DNA of 64,000 nucleotides from an uncultured Dongia sp. (GCF_936916975.1 NZ_CAKZGO010000003.1:124001-188000); one strand, 5' to 3'; shown: positions 45,193 to 55,022, counted from the first letter of the stretch. Made by a program: numbers and translations. Notes: a model not told the origin generated them from the letters alone.

Positions 45193-46095
45193 TCATCGCA
45201 GCCACCTTTCACTGCGACCGCGCAGCCAGATATAGGCCCCGTTGGTGAGCCCGGTAATGAAGATCATACCGAGTGCCAGGGCATAGCCGAGATTGGGGTT
45301 GTGCAGCACGTCGCCGCGGATCTGCGCATAGAGCAGAATGGTAATGATGTTGAGCGAGCTACCGGTGAGCGCATAGGCCGTGGCAATGGCGCCGAAGGCA
45401 TTGGCGAACAGCAGCAAGGTGCAACCCAGCACGCTCGGCCACAGGATCGGGAAGGCGACATGCACCCAGTATTGCAGCGCGCTGGCGCCCAGGATCTCCG
45501 ACGCCTCGCGCCATTCGCGCTTGAGGCCATCAAGCGCCGGGGTAAGGATCAGCACCATCAGCGGAATCTGGAAATAGAGATAGGTCAGCGTCAGGCCCCA
45601 GAAGCTCAGCAGGTTGAAGCCGGTCGCGTAGATATTGACGTCGAAGAATTTGACCAGCAGCACGGTGACCAGGCCGGTGCGCCCGAGCGTCGCCAGGAAG
45701 GCGAAGGCCAAAGGCAGGCCGGCGAAATTCGAGGCAACGCCCGAAAACGTCATGAGCGTCGGCCTGATCCAGGCGGGCAAGCCACCCATGACCACGGCAT
45801 AAGCGAGGCCAAAGCCGATGACGGCGCCGACGATGGCCGAAGCGCCGCTCACCTTGATGCTGATCCAATAGGCGCTCATGATCGAGGGCGTGAACAGATC
45901 GAAGATGTTCTGCAGCGTGAAATTGCCTTGCGGGTCCTGGAAACCGCCGACGATCAGATAGAGCGTCGGCAGAATGAGGAACATCAGGGCAAAGATCAGG
46001 AATGGCGCCACGCCGACCCAGGCCCAGGCCGACTGCACCAGTTGCAGACGCGACGCCGCCGAGGGCGGCGCCATGGTTTCTTGAGACTGTGTCAT
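45193..46095 (-). CDS. ABC transporter permease (PotB-like)
   Basis: About 300 residues from ATG 46095 (MTQSQETMAPP); a further ATG at 46074 is possible. It has six or more membrane helices and the EAA loop EASEILGASALQYWVHVAFPIL. It pairs with the PotC-like permease to form the channel. The gap to the binding-protein gene upstream is ~190 bases. Confidence 0.88.
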   Translation of the reverse strand: MTQSQETMAPPSAASRLQLVQSAWAWVGVAPFLIFALMFLILPTLYLIVGGFQDPQGNFTLQNIFDLFTPSIMSAYWISIKVSGASAIVGAVIGFGLAYAVVMGGLPAWIRPTLMTFSGVASNFAGLPLAFAFLATLGRTGLVTVLLVKFFDVNIYATGFNLLSFWGLTLTYLYFQIPLMVLILTPALDGLKREWREASEILGASALQYWVHVAFPILWPSVLGCTLLLFANAFGAIATAYALTGSSLNIITILLYAQIRGDVLHNPNLGYALALGMIFITGLTNGAYIWLRGRSERWLR

Positions 46096-46285
46096 CTTCC
46101 CCGATACGACCGATGGATATGCCGCCAATGGATAAGCCTGGGGGCGCCAGCAGCACCCCAGTCGGTCCATTTACTGGTGATCCACCCCTGGCTGTTCACT
46201 TCTCGCCTATACGCTCAAACGAGAGGCCGCGCCAGCGCCGGGAAAAGCGACCCGAAGCGCCGACGCGGCCCGATCGTTCAAACGT

Positions 46286-47398
46286 TTACTGCACGTTGGC
46301 GCCGACCACCGAATCCCACTGCTTGGTGATCGTTTCCTTGGCCGCACCCTGCTCGTCGAGCGTCGGGAAATAGGCCTTTTCATAGGCAGCCGCCGGCGGC
46401 AGCTTGTCGAGCATGTCCTGCGGTACCTTGCCGTTCTTCACGAGGTCGTTGAAACGGATCGGGTGGCAATAGCCCTTCAGCCAGCCAAGCTGACCTTCGT
46501 CCGAATAGAGATATTCCATCCAGAGCTTGGCAGCGTTCGGATGCGGCGCATAAGCGCTGATCGCCTGGACATAAACACCGGCAATCACCGCGCCAGTCGG
46601 CACGACGACTTCGACCGGCGGATTGCCCTTCAAGGTGTCGCGATCAGCCAATGCCAGGTAATCCCAGCGGATGATGATCGGGGTCGACCCTTGCGCCAGG
46701 CTGGCGGCCTTGCCGATGACCGGCACGAAGTTGCCCGCCTTGTTGAGATCAGCAAAGAACTTCAGGCCGGCTTCGCCGGCTTCGGCACCCGGCTTGGCGC
46801 CAGTCGAAATGCCGGCACCGTGGACGCCGATGATGGCGGCGTTCGAGGCGCGCGGATCGCCCGCGAGCGCCACGGAGTTGGCGTATTCCGGCTTCTGCAG
46901 ATCGGCCCAATCCTTGGGCACGTTCTTCACGATGTCGGTGTTCACTTCGAAGGACAGCACGCCGTAATAGTCACCATACCAATAGCCTTCGGCATCCTTG
47001 GCGCTGTCGGGGATCGAATCCCAGGTCGCGACCTTGTAGGGTTGGACGAGGCCTTCGGCCTTCGACGAGGGACCAAAGGCGAGGCCGACGTCGATCACGT
47101 CCGGTGCCTGCGGGCCCTTGTTGTCCTTGTTCGCCTTGATGGCTTCAATTTCGTCGCCGGAACCGGCGTCCGGGTTGAGCTCGTTGACCTTCAGGCCGTA
47201 TTTCGCCTTGAAGCCCTCGATGAGACCGCCATAGCCGCACCAGTCATGGGGCAGCGCGATCGTGGTGAGCTCACCTTCAGCTTTCGCGGCAGCGATCAGA
47301 TCGTCCATCGAATCCGCGGCGGCAAAGCTGGTCATGAGCGCGGTCGTCGACATCAATGTCGCCAACGACAATGCGACGGAACGCGTAACGAATTTCAT
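46286..47398 (-). CDS. ABC transporter substrate-binding protein, copy 1
   Basis: 370 residues from ATG 47398 with GGGAGG upstream, and a clear signal peptide (VALSLATLMSTTALMTSFAAA). PotD/Fbp-like fold with LTTIALPHDWCGYGGLIEGF and YWYGDYYGVLSFEVNTDIV. Very similar throughout to the next gene upstream, with the same length, so the two arose by tandem duplication. Differences cluster at residues such as GVHGAGIS against AIYAAGLS and TGAVIA against ESTVLA, which could tune the ligand. Substrate unknown. Confidence 0.9.
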   Translation of the reverse strand: MKFVTRSVALSLATLMSTTALMTSFAAADSMDDLIAAAKAEGELTTIALPHDWCGYGGLIEGFKAKYGLKVNELNPDAGSGDEIEAIKANKDNKGPQAPDVIDVGLAFGPSSKAEGLVQPYKVATWDSIPDSAKDAEGYWYGDYYGVLSFEVNTDIVKNVPKDWADLQKPEYANSVALAGDPRASNAAIIGVHGAGISTGAKPGAEAGEAGLKFFADLNKAGNFVPVIGKAASLAQGSTPIIIRWDYLALADRDTLKGNPPVEVVVPTGAVIAGVYVQAISAYAPHPNAAKLWMEYLYSDEGQLGWLKGYCHPIRFNDLVKNGKVPQDMLDKLPPAAAYEKAYFPTLDEQGAAKETITKQWDSVVGANVQ

Positions 47399-47473
47399 AG
47401 GTACCTCCCAAGGTCCATAAGAGTGATCTGCCAGCAGGTTTATTATTGCGATGTCATACAAACTTCACTTGAC

Positions 47474-47536
47474 AGACTTTCACTTTGATAAGGCCGCCCG
47501 TCTTTGTCAAGGCAACCGAAAGTGAAACGAAAGTCT
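47474..47536 (-). promoter_or_regulatory. GAAA-repeat operator candidate upstream of binding protein 1
   Basis: CGAAAGTGAAACGAAAGTCT (47517-47536) and the inverted AGACTTTCACTTT (47474-47486) flank a TTGACA promoter hexamer on the minus strand. Repeated GAAA/TTTC units at about 6-base steps are typical of DeoR/GlpR-family operators. No DeoR regulator gene is in the window. Confidence 0.4.
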
Positions 47537-47693
47537 AAACCCAAGGCACGCGCTTAAAGCACGCCAACGATGACAGTTTTGTGAAGTGCCGCGGCGTTAT
47601 TGCGACGCAACAGTTTCGGTGATTTCAGATGGGATTCGATGCCAGCCCGGACCGGAAGTCATCCGAGCCGGCATCAAAAGCGAGATCTGGCGC

Positions 47694-48806
47694 TTATTTC
47701 ACGTTGGCGCCGACCACCTTATCCCACTGCGTGGTGATCAATTCCTTGGCGCCATGCTGTTGATCGAGTGTCGGGAAGATCGCCTTTTCATAGGCAGCCG
47801 CCGGCGGCAGCTTGTCGAGCATGTCCTGCGGTACCTTGCCGTTCTTCACGAGGTCGTTGAAACGGATCGGGTGGCAATAGCCCTTCAGCCAGCCAAGCTG
47901 ACCTTCGTCCGAATAGAGATATTCCATCCACAGCTTGGCAGCGTTCGGATGCGGCGCATAAGCGCTGATCGCCTGGACATAAACACCCGCGAGCACGGTG
48001 CTTTCCGGCACCACAACCTCGACCGGCGGGTTGCCCTTCAAGGTGTCGCGATCGGCGAGTGCCAGGTAATCCCAGCGCATGATGATCGGCGTCGACCCTT
48101 GCGCGAGACTGTTGGCCTTGCCACCGACCGGCACGAAGTTGCCGGACTTGTTGAGCTCCGCGAAGAACTTCAGGCCGGCTTCACCGGCCGCCTTGCCGGG
48201 TGCCGCACCGGTCGACAGGCCGGCTGCATAGATCGCCATGATGCCTTCATTGCCCGTGCGCGGGTCGCCGGACAGCGCAACGAGATTGGCATATTCCGGC
48301 TTCAGCAGATCGGCCCAATCCTTGGGCACGTTCTTCACGATGTCGGTGTTCACTTCGAAGGACATGACACCGTAATAGTCGCCATACCAATAGCCTTCGG
48401 CATCCTTGGCACTGTCGGGGATCGTTGCCCAGGTCGCGACCTTGTAGGGCTGGATCAGGCCTTCGGCCTTGGAGGACGGGCCAAATCCCAGGCCGACATC
48501 GATGACATCCGGCGCCTGGGGACCCTTGTTGTCCTTGTTCGACTTGATCGCCTCGATCTCGTCGCCCGAACCGCCATCAGGGTTGAGTTCGTTGATCTTG
48601 AGACCGTACTTCGCCTTGAAATTCTCAATGAGCTCGCCATAGCCGCACCAGTCATGAGGCAGCGCGATCGTGGTGAGCTCGCCTTCGGCCTTGGCAGCGG
48701 CGACCAGATCGTCCATCGACCCGGCCGAAGCGAAGCTGGTCATCAGTGCAGTCGTCGACATCAGCGTCGCCAACGACACGGCAACCGAACGCGTCACAAA
48801 TTTCAT
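47694..48806 (-). CDS. ABC transporter substrate-binding protein, copy 2 (paralogue)
   Basis: 370 residues, GGGAG seven bases before the ATG, signal peptide VAVSLATLMSTTALMTSFASA. Nearly identical in layout to copy 1, with long runs such as VYVQAISAYAPHPNAAKLWM unchanged. Two binding proteins with one set of permeases suggest two ligands or two affinities for one transporter. About 290 bases of non-coding sequence separate it from copy 1, including the candidate operator. Confidence 0.9.
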   Translation of the reverse strand: MKFVTRSVAVSLATLMSTTALMTSFASAGSMDDLVAAAKAEGELTTIALPHDWCGYGELIENFKAKYGLKINELNPDGGSGDEIEAIKSNKDNKGPQAPDVIDVGLGFGPSSKAEGLIQPYKVATWATIPDSAKDAEGYWYGDYYGVMSFEVNTDIVKNVPKDWADLLKPEYANLVALSGDPRTGNEGIMAIYAAGLSTGAAPGKAAGEAGLKFFAELNKSGNFVPVGGKANSLAQGSTPIIMRWDYLALADRDTLKGNPPVEVVVPESTVLAGVYVQAISAYAPHPNAAKLWMEYLYSDEGQLGWLKGYCHPIRFNDLVKNGKVPQDMLDKLPPAAAYEKAIFPTLDQQHGAKELITTQWDKVVGANVK

Positions 48807-49049
48807 CGTCCATCTCCCGCAAACAATTTGGGCCCGGCGTGTCCTGACGCCTGGGCAGGGGTGCAGTCGTCTCGCTGCGGGGTGGCTTAGACCATGCCGG
48901 CGGTGACGCTTTCATGAAGCAGCCATGTCAGTCTCGCGATCCAGCCTTGCCGGCTGGTCGGCGCGCGGCGCTTGGCGGAACCACGCGCCAGCGGCTAGGA
49001 TGCCGGCCGATTCAGCCCTTTTTTCACGGCAGCCCACAGGAAGTCACCC

Positions 49050-50612
49050 ATGTCCGCCCCGCGCAAGGTTCTGTTCATTTCAGCCGATCAATGGCGCGCC
49101 GAATGCCTCTCCGCCCTCGGCCACCCCACGGTCAAGACACCGCATCTCGACGCGCTGGCGGCCGATTCGGTGCTGTTCAAGCGACACTACACTGTGACGG
49201 CGCCGTGCGGTCCGGCGCGCGCCAGCCTCAATACCGGCCTCTATTTGATGAACCACCGGTCGGGACGCAACGGGACACCGCTTGACGCCCGGCACACCAA
49301 TGTCGCCCTGGAAGCGCGCAATATCGGACTCGATCCGACCTTGCTGGGCTATACCGACACCAGCGCCGACCCGCGCGGTCGGCATCCGAGCGACCCGGCC
49401 CTGAAGACCTATGAAGGGCCGCTGCCGGGCTACAAGCCGACGCTGACTTTCCCGGACTTCATGGAAGCATGGATGAGCGATCTCAAGGCCAAGGGCTACG
49501 CGTTCGAGGGCCGGCACGACGTCTATTTGCCCAAACCCGGCTTCGAGAAGCCGAAGGATCGCGGCCATCGCTATATCCCGACGCTGTTCGAGGCCAAGGA
49601 CAGCGACACCACCTTCATGACCGACCGCATCATCGACTGGCTGGGCAGTCGCAGCCATGACGATTGGTTCCTGCATTGCGTGTTCCTGCGACCGCATCCG
49701 CCGGTGATCACGCCAGAGCCCTATAACGCCCTCTATGATCCGGCCGATGTCCCCTTCCCCAAACGCAAGGCAACGCCGGAAGAAGAGGCGCTGCAGCATC
49801 CGCACCTCAAGGCGCTGCTCGACAAGTTCGCCAAGCCGAATTCCTATGAGGAGCATAACCCGAACAATCTGGTAACCCAGTCGGACCTTGAGCTACGCCA
49901 GATGCGCGCCTGCTATTACGGCATGATGAACGAGGTCGACGATGCGGTCGGCCGCATCGTGGCGCATCTCAAAGCCACCGGCGAATACGACCACACGCTC
50001 ATCATCTTCACCTGCGATCATGGCGAGATGGGCGGCGATCACTATAGCTGGGGCAAGGAAACCTATTTCGACCAGAGTTTCGCGATCCCGCTCATCATCC
50101 GCGATCCGCGTGAACTCGCCGACGGTACGCGGGGCACAATCGTCGATGCCTTTACCGAATCGGTCGACGTCATGCCGACCATCCTCGACTGGCTTGGCGC
50201 CGAGATCCCGGCGCAATGCGATGGCCGCACACTGACCGGATTCCTCACCGGCGAGGCGCCCGCGCGCTGGCGCGAAGAAGCCCATATGGAACTCGATTTC
50301 CGTTCAGGTCCTTACGGCGGAATCGACGCGGAGCGGGCATTCGGCCTCGAGACCCATGAATGCCAGTTGGCGATCATCCGCGGCCGGCGCTGGAAATATG
50401 TGCATTTCGCGGCGCTGCCCCCGCTGCTGTTCGATCTCGAGAACGATCCCCATGAGATGACCAACCTCGCCGGCGATCCGGCACATGCAGGGATCATGCT
50501 GGAGATGGCGCAGAAGATGCTCTCCTGGCGCCTCAAGCATCAGGAGCATGTACTGACCGATCTCCATAACGGTCCGAATGGCGTGGAGGATCGGGGGCGG
50601 AAGCGGGCGTAA
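49050..50612 (+). CDS. Sulfatase-family hydrolase, phosphonate monoester hydrolase-like
   Basis: 520 residues. The formylglycine motif is APCGPARASL (C-x-P-x-R), with metal-binding FISADQWR at the N-terminus, FLRPHPP and CDHGEMGGDH. The oxidised cysteine would be the nucleophile. Layout and length resemble bacterial phosphonate monoester hydrolase/phosphodiesterases more than classical arylsulfatases, but substrate is uncertain. No signal peptide, so cytoplasmic. Divergent from the ABC transporter cluster, which could import its substrate. Confidence 0.85.
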   Translation: MSAPRKVLFISADQWRAECLSALGHPTVKTPHLDALAADSVLFKRHYTVTAPCGPARASLNTGLYLMNHRSGRNGTPLDARHTNVALEARNIGLDPTLLGYTDTSADPRGRHPSDPALKTYEGPLPGYKPTLTFPDFMEAWMSDLKAKGYAFEGRHDVYLPKPGFEKPKDRGHRYIPTLFEAKDSDTTFMTDRIIDWLGSRSHDDWFLHCVFLRPHPPVITPEPYNALYDPADVPFPKRKATPEEEALQHPHLKALLDKFAKPNSYEEHNPNNLVTQSDLELRQMRACYYGMMNEVDDAVGRIVAHLKATGEYDHTLIIFTCDHGEMGGDHYSWGKETYFDQSFAIPLIIRDPRELADGTRGTIVDAFTESVDVMPTILDWLGAEIPAQCDGRTLTGFLTGEAPARWREEAHMELDFRSGPYGGIDAERAFGLETHECQLAIIRGRRWKYVHFAALPPLLFDLENDPHEMTNLAGDPAHAGIMLEMAQKMLSWRLKHQEHVLTDLHNGPNGVEDRGRKRA

Positions 50613-50619
50613 GGCAAAA

Positions 50620-50745
50620 GCCCCCTCTCCCTAACCCTCCCCCACGTTGGGGGGAGGGAATACCAGCCAGCTTGAACTCAGCACCGGACCCGCACTCAAT
50701 GGAGTCCCCTCCCCCCAACGTGGGGGAGGGTTAGGGAGAGGGGGC
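50620..50745. repeat. Perfect 39-bp inverted repeat between convergent genes
   Basis: 50620-50658 and 50707-50745 are exact inverted copies (CCCCCTCTCCCTAACCCTCC type) around a 48-base spacer. It sits between the sulfatase-family gene and the convergent dimethylformamidase, where it can act as a bidirectional terminator. Exact identity suggests a recently mobile or actively converted repeat. Confidence 0.8.
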
Positions 50746-50750
50746 GCTTC

Positions 50751-52958
50751 TCAGAACGGCGTCGGATCGACGAAGCGCTTCACAACATTCTCCGTCAAGC
50801 GGCTGACATTGTTCTTGTAGCCGTCATGGGCCAGCGCGCCGCCATAGGAGATCGAGCCGGTCGAAAAGACTGCGCCGCCATTGGGCGTTTCGAAGAACAT
50901 CATGTCGCACCGCACGCGCGGATTGGTATCTCCGTTGACGGCTGAATGCGTGTGGTTCATTTCCTCGTTCACCCAGTGATAGGTGTCGGGAAAATCGGTG
51001 GCCGCGGCCACGATCAGCGCGTGGGGCGGTGTGCCGAGGCGCGTATCGGCGCGGTCGATCTCCCAGCCGGCGGCACCGCCGCCGACCGTGCCGAAATCGC
51101 CGATCACTTCATCGACACCGATGCCCTCGAAGATGAAGGCCGCGCGCGGGTCCTGGCTTTCCGGCGTGCGGTGATAGGGAACCGATTCGACGAAGCCTTG
51201 TGCGGCGAAGGCATTGCCGACCAGCATGTTGGGCGGACGGCCGTTCCGGGCCCAGAGGCCCGACATCTCGCCGGTGAAGCTCATATAGTATTCGCCGGAT
51301 TCCGAGAACCAGGCGCGCATGCCGTCTTCAGCACGGCGATGTTCGATGACGCCCGGCAGGCCCGCATGATAGGCGATGCGCCAATAGAACCCGTTGGCGC
51401 CCATATACATGAGCCGCCCGCCGCCATTGGTATAGGCCTGCAAGGCATCCAGCATCGCCTTCGAATAGTATTCCGGATGCGTGCCCGTCATCACGCAACG
51501 ATAGGGGCGCAGGACCTCGACACCCTCGGCATGAAGGTCATCATCGGTGATGACGTCATAGGGGATTTTCTTCTTCTCCAGCCAATCGGTGAGATGCGTG
51601 TCGGCATTGAACTGCCAGAGATCGGTCTTCGGCCGCATGTTGAGGATGGGGCGGAGATGCGACGAGTAGCACACGCCGCTGCCGTCATTGTGCTCGTCAT
51701 AAACCGACAGGCCGAAGCTTTCGTGTTCTTCGAGATATTGATCGACCGCATTCATCGTGGCGAACTTGCCGCTGGCAAGCTCGTCGAACCACCAGCTGGA
51801 GATCATTTGCTGATTGGCATAGGCAAGATAGCTCGCGGTCGGGATGAGCAAAGCCAGCGGTGCCGTAGCGGTGCCGCGCGCCGGTCGGACGAAGAACGGG
51901 ATGTAGTCTTCGATCTTGCCGCCATCCGGGGTCTTCTGCCAGACATGGGCGCAATAGACGCCCGATTTGAGATCGGCTGGAATGGTCAGCGTGAAATCCG
52001 TTTGCCAGCCACAGTCATAGAGATCGTCATCGTGGAAATGGATGGCACCGTAATGCTCCGGCTTGGACTGCCAGCTGAAATCGGTCGAATCCCAGTTCCA
52101 GCCGGTCATGGCGCGCGTCGGCAAATTGATGCTGCGGCCGTGATAGCGGTTGCCGGAAACGTCGGTCACTTTCACGGTCGACATGCCGCGGGAGAAATCC
52201 CAGGCCGCCACCACATATTGCGCCAGTTCGACGTCAAGCGGCAGGTCACGCAGGCGCTCGATCTCGGCAGGCTTCAAGGCGCGCGCCGACACCCGCGGGC
52301 TGTCGATCTTGCCGTTGAAATGCGCGGCGGCGAATTTGTCGTCATTCCAGGCGGCGATCAGGAAACGTCCGCCCTCCCCCATCGCTGCGCTCAGCATCTG
52401 GGTCTCGCTGACCGATTGCTGCATGCCATGGTAAGGCAGCATCATGTTATGGCCGATTGTGACGCGGCCCGTGCCGGCGTCAAAAACAGCATAGACCTCG
52501 TACCAATGACGGGCGAGCAGCTTGACGCCCGTCGAGACCGGCGGGTTCTGACCGGCGCGGAAGGTGAGGCAGCCGTCTTCACCGACATAAAGCGCATAGC
52601 CCGAACCGCTTGCGGCATCATAACTGCCGAGGATCGCCTGCGGCTTGCCGTTGCCGGGCAAGGTCGGCCAGATCATCGCCTGGATGGTGAAATTCGGTAG
52701 GTCGAAGGGCTGGCGTGCGGTCACCCAGATATAGGAGCCCGCCAGGATGGGCTGCTGCCGCGCCGGATAGGTGCCATCGATCTCGCTGTCGATGTTCTTC
52801 GACTTGAAGCCGGGGCCTTCCGGTGAATCATCGCCGCAGATGAGGCGCACGAGCCGCGCCTTGAACTTGCCGCCCAAGGGAGCACTGATCTTGAAATTGA
52901 CCACGTCGCCGGGCACCGCGCTCAGGCGGTCGGTGTAACCGAGGATACGTTCGCTCAT
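50751..52958 (-). CDS. N,N-dimethylformamidase-like large subunit
   Basis: 735 residues. N-terminal beta domain (ILGYTDRLSAVPGDVVNFKI), a LamG-like domain (~70-230), then the catalytic part with DYIPFFVRPARGTATAPLAL, LSVYDEHNDGSGVCYSS, GTHPEYYSKAMLDAL and GGGRLMYMGANGFYWR. These follow the order seen in the DmfA2 iron enzyme, whose site uses two tyrosines and a glutamate. It hydrolyses a dialkylformamide or related small amide. The small subunit is encoded 60 bases upstream. The native substrate here may not be DMF. Confidence 0.83.
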   Translation of the reverse strand: MSERILGYTDRLSAVPGDVVNFKISAPLGGKFKARLVRLICGDDSPEGPGFKSKNIDSEIDGTYPARQQPILAGSYIWVTARQPFDLPNFTIQAMIWPTLPGNGKPQAILGSYDAASGSGYALYVGEDGCLTFRAGQNPPVSTGVKLLARHWYEVYAVFDAGTGRVTIGHNMMLPYHGMQQSVSETQMLSAAMGEGGRFLIAAWNDDKFAAAHFNGKIDSPRVSARALKPAEIERLRDLPLDVELAQYVVAAWDFSRGMSTVKVTDVSGNRYHGRSINLPTRAMTGWNWDSTDFSWQSKPEHYGAIHFHDDDLYDCGWQTDFTLTIPADLKSGVYCAHVWQKTPDGGKIEDYIPFFVRPARGTATAPLALLIPTASYLAYANQQMISSWWFDELASGKFATMNAVDQYLEEHESFGLSVYDEHNDGSGVCYSSHLRPILNMRPKTDLWQFNADTHLTDWLEKKKIPYDVITDDDLHAEGVEVLRPYRCVMTGTHPEYYSKAMLDALQAYTNGGGRLMYMGANGFYWRIAYHAGLPGVIEHRRAEDGMRAWFSESGEYYMSFTGEMSGLWARNGRPPNMLVGNAFAAQGFVESVPYHRTPESQDPRAAFIFEGIGVDEVIGDFGTVGGGAAGWEIDRADTRLGTPPHALIVAAATDFPDTYHWVNEEMNHTHSAVNGDTNPRVRCDMMFFETPNGGAVFSTGSISYGGALAHDGYKNNVSRLTENVVKRFVDPTPF

Positions 52959-53017
52959 GATTTTGGCTATCTCGTCAGATGGAGATGAAAGGCGCTTGAG
53001 GTAGTCACGTTACCCCA

Positions 53018-53332
53018 TCACTTGACCGGGCAGGGTTTTCCCACCACTTCCTGCCAGCGCGCACGGAAACAGGCCCAGGCGGCGGCACCGTAATCGGTGA
53101 AGATTTCCGTCTCGCTCACCTCGACCGGCTGGCCGCGCTTGGGCGCCATGCGGCCCAGGCGCCATTCCTGATATGGCGTCGTGCAGATGATGATGGTGCG
53201 GCCGCGAACGAAGCCCCAACGCAGCAATTGCAGAAGCTTCTGCACATCGGCGCTATATGGCCCGAACGGCGCCGCCTTGAATTGCTGCGCCAGCGCCGTG
53301 CTGTGCGCGCTTGTCGGATCGATCTTGATCAT
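53018..53332 (-). CDS. N,N-dimethylformamidase-like small subunit
   Basis: 104 residues, immediately upstream of the large-subunit gene. All-alpha/beta small protein with RGRTIIICTTPYQEWRLGRM and YGAAAWACFRARWQE, resembling the ~15-kDa alpha subunit of DMFase, which pairs with the large subunit in an alpha2beta2 assembly. It lies 43 bases after pgi on the same strand, so it may be read from the pgm-pgi transcript or from its own short promoter. Confidence 0.75.
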   Translation of the reverse strand: MIKIDPTSAHSTALAQQFKAAPFGPYSADVQKLLQLLRWGFVRGRTIIICTTPYQEWRLGRMAPKRGQPVEVSETEIFTDYGAAAWACFRARWQEVVGKPCPVK

Positions 53333-53375
53333 GTCCTGCCCCCACCGGACACCGCCCCGCGCGGTGCTTCACGCC

Positions 53376-55022
53376 TTATTGTCGATGCGTAAAACTATCA
53401 TATAGGGCCATGAGGCCGGCTGTCGAGGAATCGCCCGGGCCACCCTTGCCGGCCAGCAAGGCATTGGCCATTTCCTTGCCGAGCTCGACACCCCATTGGT
53501 CGAAGGGGTTGATGTCCCAAATCGTGGCGGCAACGAACACCTTGTGCTCGTAGAGCGCGATCAAGGCGCCCAGGTGATAGGCATCCAGCACCGGCAGAAG
53601 AATGGTGGTCGAGGGCCGGTTGCCGGGGAAGGTGCGGTGCGGCGTAAGGCTGGCGACCGTCGCCACATCGCGGCCGGCGGCCGCCATCTCGGCACTGACG
53701 GCAGCACCTGATTTACCAAAGGCCAGCGCTGCTGCTTGCGCCAGGCCATTGGCGAACAGCATGTGATGCTGATCGGGGAAGGCGGACCGGTCCCGCGCCA
53801 CCAGGATGAAGTCGCAGGGCACCGCTTCCGACCCCTGATGCAGCATCTGGTGAAAGGCATGCTGGCCATTGGTGCCGGCCTGACCCCAGATGACCGGCGA
53901 GGTGCTCCAGCCAACGGGGGCACCCGCGCGGGTGACCGACTTGCCGTTGCTCTCCATCTCCAATTGCTGGAGATAGGCGGGCAACCGCCATAAATCCTGT
54001 GCATAGGGCAGAACGGCCTGGGCGCCCATGCCACAGAAATTGCGATGCCAGACCTGCAACACGCCGAGGATCACCGGCAGGTTTTCGGTGAGCGGCGCTT
54101 CGAGGAAATGGCGGTCCATCGCGGCGGCGCCGGCCAGCAGGTCGCGGAATTTGTGCGGGCCGACGGCTAGAATGATGGAGAGGCCGATGGCGGACCACAG
54201 CGAATAGCGGCCGCCGACCCAATCCCAGAAGCGGAACATGCGCGCGGGATCGATGCCGAATTCCTGCACTGCGGCGATGTTGGTCGATACCGCGACGAAA
54301 TGCCGATCGACCGCCGCTTCACCCAGTTTCCCGGCCAGCCACTTACGGGCCGAGCGCGCATTGGCCATGGTTTCGGCGGTGGTAAAGGTCTTCGAGGCGA
54401 TGATGAACAGCGTCTTTTCAGGGTCTGCCTTGGCCAGCACCGCATCCAGATGTGCGCCATCGACATTGGAGACGAAATCGAGCGTCAACTTGCCACCGAT
54501 ATCCGGCCGCAGGGCGTCGACGATCAAGGCGGGGCCGAGATCGGAGCCGCCAATGCCGATATTGACGATATGCCGGATGCGCTTGCCCGTAGCACCCTTG
54601 AACGCGCCATGGCGGATCTGGTCGGCGAAGTCGAACATCAGTTCGAGTTCCGCCTCGACCAGGGGGCCGACATCCTTGCCGTCGATCTTGAACTTCAGAG
54701 CATTGCCACCATGCGCCGCTGGCGCCCGCAACGCCATATGCAGTGCCGGGCGACCCTCGGTGTTGTTGACCTTTTCGCCGCCAAACAACCGCGCCCGCGC
54801 TGTGTCGAGCTTCGCTTCATTGGCGATACCGAACAACAGCCCCATCGTCACGTCGGTAACGCCGTTCTTCGAATAATCGAGCACGATGTCGCCGAAGCGC
54901 GCCGAGAAATTCTGGAAGCGTGCAGCATCGCCGGCAAAGAGCTGGGTCAGCGTCGTGTCTTTTAACTTGGCTTGATGCGCTTCCAGCGCTTTCCATGCGG
55001 GGAGTTGGGTCGGGTTCGTCAT
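53376..55022 (-). CDS. pgi: Glucose-6-phosphate isomerase
   Basis: 548 residues with the PGI sugar-binding signatures DWVGGRYSLWSAIGLSI and GRSALHMALR-like GRPALHMALRAP, and IGIGGSDLGP. Catalytic region includes the Gln-Leu-Glu-Met-Glu-Ser stretch. It interconverts glucose-6-P and fructose-6-P. Its ATG overlaps the pgm stop (ATGA), so the two are translationally coupled. Confidence 0.96.
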   Translation of the reverse strand: MTNPTQLPAWKALEAHQAKLKDTTLTQLFAGDAARFQNFSARFGDIVLDYSKNGVTDVTMGLLFGIANEAKLDTARARLFGGEKVNNTEGRPALHMALRAPAAHGGNALKFKIDGKDVGPLVEAELELMFDFADQIRHGAFKGATGKRIRHIVNIGIGGSDLGPALIVDALRPDIGGKLTLDFVSNVDGAHLDAVLAKADPEKTLFIIASKTFTTAETMANARSARKWLAGKLGEAAVDRHFVAVSTNIAAVQEFGIDPARMFRFWDWVGGRYSLWSAIGLSIILAVGPHKFRDLLAGAAAMDRHFLEAPLTENLPVILGVLQVWHRNFCGMGAQAVLPYAQDLWRLPAYLQQLEMESNGKSVTRAGAPVGWSTSPVIWGQAGTNGQHAFHQMLHQGSEAVPCDFILVARDRSAFPDQHHMLFANGLAQAAALAFGKSGAAVSAEMAAAGRDVATVASLTPHRTFPGNRPSTTILLPVLDAYHLGALIALYEHKVFVAATIWDINPFDQWGVELGKEMANALLAGKGGPGDSSTAGLMALYDSFTHRQ

